This document shows, piece after piece, positions 38,601 through 64,000 of a stretch of 64,000 bases of DNA. A program made the position numbers and the translations under genes. The notes below the pieces were generated by a model. It made no database searches. It worked only from the letters and a program-made list of their open reading frames with translations, and was not told the origin of the DNA. Each line of letters begins with the position of its first letter. Positions within the stretch are counted from its first letter, which is position 1. The stretch is from Rhea pennata (taxonomy: Eukaryota; Chordata; Aves; Rheiformes; Rheidae): positions 36,961,823 to 37,025,822 of the forward strand of contig NC_084664.1 of NCBI RefSeq assembly GCF_028389875.1, written 5' to 3'.

Positions 38601-41114
38601 AAAATAGCACAAGGATTGAATATTCCCTTCTCCCAAATACAGCTGAAGCTTTCCCAAGCTTACATGTGTTTTTTCAGAAGATGCAGCTATTACTAATAGT
38701 TCTGATATAGCAGGAACTTCACACTGCATTCCATCTTTCCCTCTTAGTTCTAAAAAGCTCTTCATTGGTGTAAAGGATAAGGCTATTGTCCTAACACATT
38801 TTGATGAACTGTCTGGAGTGGTTAGTTTCATTAACAGGAAAGGAGGTATTGTTTTTAAAATGATGATATAAAACACAGCCAAAAGCTATTTTAAAGCAGT
38901 TGTGTCCAACAACAAAATCAACATTCTAATTTTGTAACACTGTTTCTCCTGAAAGAGAACAGATGCCTGTGTTTATCAGAGATACAAGCTCCATGAATAC
39001 ACTGATCGAGTTAATTGGATTTTAAATCCACCTCAAAAATTCAATGTTTCGTATCATGAAAGTGTCTAAAAGCTGCACATGAACATTACTTTAATGTTAG
39101 ACACAGACTAAGTTTATTAAGCATTACACTAGAACTACTTTGGTATAAAAATACTTTATTTTAAAGCTATGAAAGTTATAAAAATATGTAGTTATACCTT
39201 CTACTCACAGAGTGTCTGCTATTTTAACATTAGTGATTTGTTTCACCTACCCAATCTGAATTTTATTTGAAAGGTTTACAAGACAATTATTACTATCATT
39301 AAAAAAAAAAAAAAACCCAGCATTACAGGGAGCTGTACTAATTGAAATGTTTTATCAGTATTCATTTAACCTCTAGATTTTTAATGAAGCCAGCAAAAAC
39401 AACTATTTTCTGATGAAACAGAATTTCTTATTTCTTGAAGCGTTTCTGTGGTTGACCACTTCTTCATTAGTTACCTGCAGCATGGCACCTTCCTGCCAAA
39501 GAAAAAAAAAGTGTATCTGAAGATGTTTATCACATATGTCTAAACCAAATTACCAATAGGGGAACTTCAGCCATTTAAAAAAAAATAGTATAAGCAGTTC
39601 ACTGGTGTGTCTACGACAAACAGAACAGGACTTTCATTAGTTGAGTCCATGTTCTTTAGTGTGTAGCCTTTCAAAGGCAAACTTTGAAATTGGGGTGTTT
39701 TTTTGGTGAGTTTTGTTATTTTTAATTAAAAAAAAAACAAATCTAGTGTATGATGCCATCCTTACTCTGAGTAACTCATTACTTGGTGAATTTTCATTAA
39801 TTTGAGGATTACATATTCAATGCAATGAGAGTAAGGCTGACTAAATTTGGCACTAAGGTTTATTAGCTGCAAGAACTATAAAAAATGGTGGAAACCTCAT
39901 CATTCTAGCCAAATTTCAATTTAGGTAATTACATTATACACTTAGAAAAATACCACCTGCAGTTTCATTTGAAGTTTTCACTTTCCCTCCTAAAGAACTG
40001 CTTATGCAGTTGTTAAAGAATAGCCGACACATTCCTTCACAGAGGCAGATGTATTCAGTGGTGCAATTTTTTCCTTATATGAAAAAGGTCTAAAGTTACT
40101 TGGGAACCTTCAGGATGAAATGTGTTATATAAAATAGAGATTACTGTAGACAAGACACAAGAACATCGTTCATTTTCAACAGCACAGAACTACCTTCATT
40201 GCATTACCTTGCAACCACCATAATGCATAGACTCCCAAGAAAAAATAAAATGTTGCAGGATGCAAAAATAAAGTTGTATGATTTAATTAACTTGTGACCT
40301 ACCATTTTAACTACCAACACCAGGGATGGAACCCTTGCAAAGCTTTACTAATGGACACTTGCAGGTCTCATTTGTTCAACTGTAGCAGTGTACAGTGGCA
40401 GCAGTCTATGCTTGTCCAGGGTTCATATCATAGCTAGATTCCAGTAGGAAAAAAATATGTTAAGTAGCTGAAATTAATAAGAATTTGTTTGTAAAAAATT
40501 TAATAATACAAGAAAACAGGATTCACAAAGTTCTGTTCAGTTTGTAATTGTTAACTCAATTCATTGCTATGTTAAACTACATACAATAATCACTATACTG
40601 AAATAATACTGTCATATAGTATAGTATTAGTTTCTTGTTTTTGGAACATTAAGAAAGGAAAAGTAAATAAGATCTTACCTAAAGAAGTTTAACTGAAGCT
40701 TAGAACTACTTTGCTCTACACCCCTCAGCCTTCGTTGGCATCCTTATAAAACTACCGTAGTTAAAGCTTTGCAGAAATACAGCGCAGCTTTTTAAGACTG
40801 GCTGAACTTAGTGACGTTTTCAAGAGTTCTCTTGTACTAGACCTGTGTCCCTGGAAGAGTACCTCGCTGGGGATATTTCCTTTCCTTGCCATTGAAGAAG
40901 CAGCATCTAAAAGATCTAAAAAGGTGTTTCTCCTTGCAGAGATATCCCTTAAGTTATCTAGATATTTTAAACCTGATCATTTACAGACAACATACTTTTT
41001 TCTGACCAGCATTTAATTTTACATATACAACAATAACTTTATATTATTTGTGGGACCTTATACTACCCACTCCTTGCCTTATTTTACAGTATTAAAAAAA
41101 AAATCTATAATTAC
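32621..41114. other. Intergenic AT-rich DNA between the NFE2L3 remnant and HNRNPA2B1
   Basis: No exon or CpG island was recognised on either strand. The part nearest HNRNPA2B1 (about 39.4-41.1 kb) could hold a longer alternative 3' UTR of that gene, since mammalian transcripts extend past the first poly(A) site. An AT microsatellite lies at about 37829-37857. Confidence 0.5.
37829..37857. repeat. AT-rich (TA)n microsatellite
   Basis: Alternating T and A over about 29 bases with a few interruptions. No linked feature. Confidence 0.75.
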
Positions 41115-41605
41115 ACAATATTTCCTTTAGAATTATTTTATTAAATCATAAATGTACAACAGCTTCTTAACTCTACACACGCACTTAAATTTTTAAAAGG
41201 AAAACGTTATGTCTTATTACACCATGATCCTGGCTAATAGCTTTTCAAAACTTTGAGAAAAATCTTAAAAAAGGTTTCACATGTCACCTGAAACTTACAA
41301 ATTTAACATTATCAAAGGAATGCTTCTACACTTACAAAGACCACTAGAAAGAAACAACAATTAAAAAGCTAAGAAACTGTCTCAAAGGCATTTTTACAAT
41401 CCTTCCTCCACAGTAAGGTAATGTTATTAAATAATCCAAATCCATTCACAAAATGGCTCTCTGCATCTGCTCTGGTGTCTTCTGCCATATCACTGCATAT
41501 TTATGCATGACTGAGATAAGTGTTTCCTTAACATTGTTATTTCGATAACCTGAAGCTGTTCTGTTACCTCTGGGCTCTCATCCTCTCCTATTTATACAGT
41601 GAAGC
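41115..41605 (-). other. HNRNPA2B1: HNRNPA2B1 last exon, 3' UTR only
   Basis: On the minus strand a pyrimidine-rich tract and AACAG end at 41606, and the exon starts GCTTCACTG. It then runs through conserved 3' UTR wording such as CAGTCATGCATAAATATGC, AGATGCAGAGAGCCATTTTG and TTTCTTTCTAGTGGTC to the AATAAA. It joins the exon ending at 41760. Splicing within the 3' UTR of the mammalian gene is tied to autoregulation of hnRNP A2/B1 through nonsense-mediated decay. The extreme conservation of the UTR fits that use. The 3' end is set by the first poly(A) signal, and longer forms are possible. Confidence 0.85.
41137..41142 (-). promoter_or_regulatory. HNRNPA2B1: HNRNPA2B1 polyadenylation signal (AATAAA)
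   Basis: On the minus strand ATTTAATAAAATAATTC lies at the end of a 3' UTR whose wording matches the conserved vertebrate HNRNPA2B1 3' end (TGTTGTACATTTATGATTT just upstream). Cleavage is expected about 15-25 bases further, near 41115-41120. Confidence 0.85.
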
Positions 41606-41780
41606 CTGTTTCAACAGAAGTAAAGAGTAAAAAAATAGGTTATGAAATTATTCATCTAACCATTTTTTAAAGGAAAGATAATATGATCCTAAAAAGCTTT
41701 TAACTCCTGCAGCTACTCTCAAGAATCACTGCAATTTTAGGACTTATAAACATACTTACCCATGGCAGGCTTGCAGAAGC

Positions 41781-51125
<9,345 letters not shown>

Positions 51126-51137
<12 letters not shown>

Positions 51138-51300
51138 GGTTTACGTATCCCTGCTTGAGAATACCGCACAACTGCTCAGTAATGGCTGCCTTAAGTGTTA
51201 CGTAATTTGAAATTTCAGCTCCGCGTAGTGTTAGCGCCCTCCTTCTCCAGCCCAGACTCGCTTCCGAGGTTTTAGTCAAAAAGCTTGGATCTGGAGCTTA
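51126..51300 (-). CDS. HNRNPA2B1: Tentative HNRNPA2B1 first exon
   Basis: On the minus strand ACCATGAAGAATATG at 51140-51126 is followed by a donor, GTACGTG, at 51125. It would give M-K-N-M in phase 0, joining correctly to R-E-K-E-Q of the next exon. The ATG has a good context (ACC before it). No minus-strand ATG-GAG plus donor, the mammalian arrangement, was found between 47.6 and 53 kb. The 5' UTR extends back into the CpG island, and the outer limit given here is a guess. Coding bases are 51126-51137. Confidence 0.5.
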
Positions 51301-51393
51301 AATATCTCCAAAGGGGCAGCAGTTCTGTATAATGCCCCTATGTGTTTTAATCACGTAATAAAAAGTCATCAACTCCGTTAGTAATGGCTGTCT

Positions 51394-51702
51394 CCGGAAT
51401 GAGCCGAAGGAGCCGTCGTCGTCAGGCTTATCCACTTCGACAGTCGCCGGAAAAAGCCGAAATAGGAATGCAAGCCCATTCGTCTCCCTTCGGCTATTTC
51501 CGGAATTTGCCGATACAGACTAGAATGGCGATCCGATTCCGCTCGGCAATTTCCGGAGAAACCGACGCAGCAGCCACCGGCAGCCCACTGCGTTCGGCAA
51601 TTTCCGCCAACGGAAGAGACTTCTAATACGTGCCCGAGCGGAGCCGAAATGGCCCCGATCAGAATTGGCACCGCATTTTTTTTTTTTCCGGAAATTGCCG
51701 AA
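51394..51702. repeat. Array of a 15-bp CCGGAAATTGCCGAA-like motif
   Basis: Forward copies are at 51394-51408 (CCGGAATGAGCCGAA), 51447-51461 (CCGGAAAAAGCCGAA), 51500-51513 (CCGGAATTTGCCGA), 51553-51565 (CCGGAGAAACCGA) and 51688-51702 (CCGGAAATTGCCGAA). Reverse copies are at 51489-51503 (TTCGGCTATTTCCGG), 51543-51556 (TCGGCAATTTCCGG) and 51593-51606 (TTCGGCAATTTCCG). Two pairs overlap head to head and share their CCGG. The CCGGAA half is an ETS-family core; the GCCGAA half is not a site I recognise. The array sits directly upstream of the proposed HNRNPA2B1 first exon. Confidence 0.9.
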
Positions 51703-52045
51703 CCGCCCCGAAGACCCAATTTCAAAGCAAGGGGGTTATAATTAGGCGGGGGCCTTGTTCTCCCACTTCGCGCTCGCCCCTTTCCCCCGGCCACCTGTGG
51801 TAGCGGCAGGGCACGGGCGGGAGCGGAGCGCGGTGCCTGCGCGCGGCCCCGCCGCCCGCCCCTGTTGCCGGCGGGGTGGCCCCTTCACCCGGGTGGGAGG
51901 AAGTGCTAACTGCCCAGATTTTGGCGCCAGCACCGAGACACCGCCGCGGCCCGAGAGCCAGCGAAGGGAGGCGGACTTCGCCGCAGCCTGCTCCGCTCTA
52001 ACCCGCGCCACGGACAGAAAGCCATCGGCAAGCCACCCGCTTTAG

Positions 52046-52101
52046 ACTTTTTTTTTCCTCCTTCCTTCTTTCCTTCCCTCCTCTTTTTTTTTCCCCTCTC
52101 T
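52046..52101. repeat. Polypyrimidine tract in the promoter island
   Basis: 56 bases almost wholly of C and T on the plus strand, with CCTTCCTTC repeats. Homopurine-homopyrimidine DNA of this kind can form triplex structures and excludes nucleosomes. Confidence 0.8.
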
Positions 52102-52849
52102 TCAACGGCCCCGCACCCCCCGCCACAAAGGGTGAGTGCTGCCGCCCCGCGCACCAGGGAAATGGCGCTAGGGCTGCTCCTTTCTTCCCGCCCCCTCTTC
52201 TCTCCCCCCCCCCTCCCCGGGAGGGCGAGCAGGCATTCACCCGCGGCTCTTCTCCCGGAGGGAAGCACCCTAAGCTGACTTTGACTCGTTTCCCCGCTAA
52301 AAAAAATGACTTTCAAGACCCCAACCGCTTTCCAACTCCGCTTTCATCCCTCCCCTCCCCCCTCCCTGGCGCTCGCTAAGGACTAGGCCGTCTTGCCGCA
52401 ACGCGGGAAATGGCCGCGCTCCAAGCGGCCCGGGCCCGCCTCAGCAACGGGCAAAAACGAACTTCAGCGCCGTTTCAACGCTCCCTGCCCGCCTTCCCCG
52501 CACCTGGGGATCGCCCCAGCCGCCCCCCCGCGCCGACTGGCGGCCTCGCCAGCCCTGTGGCGGGCGGCGGCCGCCCCGACCCAGCGCGCCCTCATGGCGA
52601 TGATCATCATGGCGGCGGCGGCTACCGGTCTGCCGGGCCTGTTCCCCCTCCCGCCACCCCCAACTCACCCAGTCGCTTTCTCTGTCGCCGCGAGGCATCT
52701 TCCTTCTTTTGGACGCTTGACGCGGTCCTGCACTCGCCCCCCGTTGGAGAGACGTCTTGGCCCCCCTCCTGTACTGGCGGCGACGACGGGAGGAGGTTGC
52801 AGCTCGCGCGTAGGCGGCGTCGTGCGCTCTGCCCCGTCAGTCGCCAGCG

Positions 52850-53065
52850 CGCAGAGCTCGCCCAGCCGCCGCCTCCCGCCCTGCGCCGCGCCGCCGCCCA
52901 GCCGCTCCCTCCCCTCCTCCCTCCCTCCCCTCCCCTCCTCCCCTCCCCCGCCTCAGCCCCCCTCAGATGTCGCTGTTGCCGCCGCCGCTCAGTGCGCGCA
53001 GGGCGAGAGCGAGGAGGAGACGGGCGACGCGAGCGGCCGAGCACCATTGAAGTCTGTATCCTTCT
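52850..53065 (+). other. CBX3: Probable CBX3 non-coding first exon
   Basis: CBX3 has an untranslated first exon in other vertebrates, and the first coding exon here begins with an acceptor, so an upstream exon is required. The stretch ending GCGAGCGGCCGAGCACCATT at 53046 sits at the CBX3 side of the island. The nearest GT sites (53052 and 53056) are weak donors, so the 3' end is uncertain and another donor further down may be used. Start and end are estimates. Confidence 0.35.
52905..52952. repeat. C/T-rich homopyrimidine tract near the CBX3 start
   Basis: Repeating CCCTCC units over about 48 bases on the plus strand. The minus strand is G-rich (GGGAGGGG units) and could fold as a G-quadruplex. 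Confidence 0.75.
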
Positions 53066-54588
53066 CTCCCCCCCTCTTTCTCTCGCTCCGATAACCGCCG
53101 CCCGCCGGGGCAGGGGGCGCCCCGCGGAGCGCCCTGCACCACGGCGCCCGCCTCAGGGCCCCCGCGGACGGAGGGGGGGGGGGAAGGGCAGCCCGCCTCG
53201 CCCCCTCCCCCCAGCAAGGCGCTGCCGCTTCCTCGGCGGCGGCGGGTAACGGAAGGAGCGCGCGGCGGCGGGGGGACTCGCCCCGGCAGATCCGGGCAGG
53301 CCCGCGGCGGCCGCGGGGAGGCGGCGGCGGCGCTCGGCTCCAGACAAAGCGCGCCCGCCAGCGCCGAGGGGGCGGCCGCGGCCGCCGTCAGGCTCCGGGC
53401 GGCGGTGTGCGGGGCCCGCGGGAAACGTGGCGGCGCTGGGGGCGGGCTGCGAGGGGCCTCGGCCCCGCGGCGGGGGCGCGCCGCGCCGGGCGGCGGCTGC
53501 CGCTGCCCTCGCCGCCTCCCGCGGGCCGCGCTGCCGGCCGCCCCGGTGCCGTTAGCTCGGGCCCGGCGGCCTCACGTGCGCCCGCCGCAGGCCCGAGGCG
53601 CTGCCCCCCCCCCCCCCGGGGGCCGCTGCGTTTTGTTTGCGGGGGGCGGGCTGGGGGGCGCTTTCTTTCCCCCCTTTCTCTTCCCTTTCAAACGCCGACG
53701 AGGCGAGCCCTCCGCGCCGGGGCCCTACTCCCGGCCCACCCACCTCACCTGCCCCGCCGCCCGTGGGGCTGCTCCCCCCCCCCCGCCCCGGCGCGTTATA
53801 GGCGAATTGGGCGGGATCGTTGAGCCGAGGAGGCTTTCTGGCCTTGGAGAAGGACTTCTCTTGCCTTGCCCAGGCAAACGTGGAATTGTAACAGTTCTAC
53901 AGTTTGCAGCCAGGCAGGCATAATACATGCCTACAGAGGTGGCCAGTGTGAGAAACAACATGGAAAAGGGGATGGATTGTGTTCAGCATCGTTTGCTTAG
54001 GTTAAATATGTAGTATGTACAGCTCAGTTGAGTTAGTATTGCTGTAGGAACCTTAACTCTTGCAAATATGAGAATCAGAAGGCAACGTTATAGTTGCATT
54101 AAGATAATATTTTGCTGTCTATAAACGTTCACTGCTGTGTAAGACTATGTAAGATTAATGGGTGATTCCTTACTATACTACAGATATGTAGCTGCTCCCC
54201 ATCAGATTTGCAGTTAATACAGCTAGGTATATCTTGATTAACTGCTAGAATCTCAACTCTTACTCTACTGGGTTTAAGGAAATATGCATCCCTAATGGTC
54301 CTCCCCCTTTTCCCTACAAACATCTCTGAGCCTTAGAAGGCCTTGGGAAAACCATTTTTTCAACCCTGTGTACCACTTTGTCAGTATCATGTATCCTGGC
54401 TAGCATAATGGTGCGTTACTGGGTTACGTTGGACAAAGTAGTAACCTACTTTTTGTTCTGGATTTAATCCATATTGGAAATGTTATGTGCAGTGACTACA
54501 TGGGGGTTGGAACAAGGACCATGCTTGTATTGGGATGCCTTTATTTGAGTAATGTAAACTTCCTTTTAATTGTCATGCATTTTTCTAG

Positions 54589-54615
54589 TAAAAGCTCTGC
54601 AAGTCTGCAATAAAA

Positions 54616-54639
<24 letters not shown>
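54589..54639 (+). CDS. CBX3: CBX3 first coding exon
   Basis: The acceptor CATTTTTCTAG ends at 54588, and 27 bases of 5' UTR precede the ATG at 54616. The ATG has A at -3 and G at +4, a strong start context. Encodes MASNKTTL, then the donor GTAAGT at 54640. Confidence 0.97.
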
Positions 54640-63651
<9,012 letters not shown>

Positions 63652-64000
63652 TTGTTTGCATTGCTTTTTTTATATATATATGAATATTAAAACCCAAAAT
63701 TTGATTTATTAGCAATGTGAGAAGCATACATTCTAACAGGAATCAAATTTGATATTTTTTGAAGTAGTGTGTTTTGCATCAACAGCAAGTAAATAAAAGC
63801 TTTCTGCAACTTGTTTCAATTATCACAAGAGAGCATTTGATACTACTACTTCCTCCATATTAGGTAAAAGCTTTTATAAAACATTCATAAACCTCCATAG
63901 TTATTACTGAATCATAATGAATGTCTAAACAACCTCACAGATGTTTTGTAGTCTTCTATACTATTGATGTGCATGTATCTTCTTTGCCCAAACCTAGCCC
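63652..64000 (+). other. CBX3: CBX3 3' UTR (start)
   Basis: AT-rich sequence after the stop codon, as in other vertebrate CBX3 transcripts. It contains an AATAAA at 63792-63797. The true transcript end may lie beyond the window, since mammalian CBX3 has a longer 3' UTR. Confidence 0.8.
63792..63797 (+). promoter_or_regulatory. CBX3: Possible proximal CBX3 polyadenylation signal
   Basis: AATAAA followed by AAGCTTTCTGCAACTTGTTT. The T/G-rich stretch downstream fits a poly(A) site about 20 bases later. Confidence 0.5.

Larger units (their letters stand above)
51380..53830. promoter_or_regulatory. CpG island 2, divergent HNRNPA2B1-CBX3 promoter
   Basis: A block of about 2.4 kb with very high GC and CpG lies between the divergent 5' ends of HNRNPA2B1 (minus) and CBX3 (plus). 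In mammals the same gene pair shares a CpG island that keeps chromatin open in all tissues (the A2UCOE). Visible parts are the 15-bp motif array at 51394-51702, a pyrimidine tract at 52046-52101, ATGGCG/YY1-type sites at 52590-52620, a C/T-rich tract at 52905-52952, and the GC-rich CBX3 first intron. Poly-C and poly-G runs occur at 53170 and 53607. The exact transcription starts cannot be read from sequence. Confidence 0.9.

Noticed and set aside
52393-53923. Long frames of 140-280 codons in the HNRNPA2B1-CBX3 CpG island
   Set aside because: Same reason: low-complexity Pro/Ala/Arg/Ser translations on both strands within a promoter island, and they do not connect to CBX3 in frame.

Overview
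The window is vertebrate nuclear DNA and most likely avian. It carries two CR1 LINE copies of one subfamily with the usual sauropsid 3' end (ATTCTATGATTCTATG type). Its gene order, NFE2L3 - HNRNPA2B1 - CBX3, matches the conserved amniote block on human chromosome 7. The species cannot be fixed from the sequence alone.

Layout. Positions 1-16.8 kb are AT-rich, with no recognisable gene, a few simple repeats and two reversed CR1 3' ends (an old one near 6.8 kb and a younger one at 13.7 kb). A CpG island with a strong splice donor lies at 16.8-17.5 kb. From about 17 to 32.6 kb are the remains of NFE2L3 (NRF3, a CNC-bZIP transcription factor). These are a possible first exon in the CpG island, an exon-like piece with intact splice signals at 26.4-26.6 kb, and a clear but broken last exon at 31.4-32.6 kb. 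The last exon has several frameshifts, stop codons and a deleted leucine zipper. A 1.9 kb CR1 element sits inside the old gene at 27.9-29.8 kb. Positions 32.6-41.1 kb hold nothing I recognise.

From 41.1 to 51.1 kb on the minus strand lies a complete HNRNPA2B1: coding exons for RRM1, RRM2 and the Gly-rich prion-like tail, plus a spliced 3' UTR. Every splice junction from RRM1 onward keeps the reading frame and gives 339 residues, the same as the mammalian A2 isoform after its start. The first exon is inferred and would begin the protein M-K-N-M.

A large CpG island (about 51.4-53.8 kb) separates HNRNPA2B1 from CBX3. It is the counterpart of the mammalian HNRNPA2B1-CBX3 divergent promoter, known as a ubiquitous chromatin opening element. 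Its HNRNPA2B1 side holds an unusual array of a 15-bp motif close to CCGGAAATTGCCGAA in both orientations. CBX3 (HP1 gamma) follows on the plus strand, with five coding exons between 54.6 and 63.65 kb that give a 184-residue protein with intact chromo and chromoshadow domains.

The two working genes are housekeeping chromatin and RNA-binding genes that share a promoter region. The most notable finding is the decayed NFE2L3 beside them.
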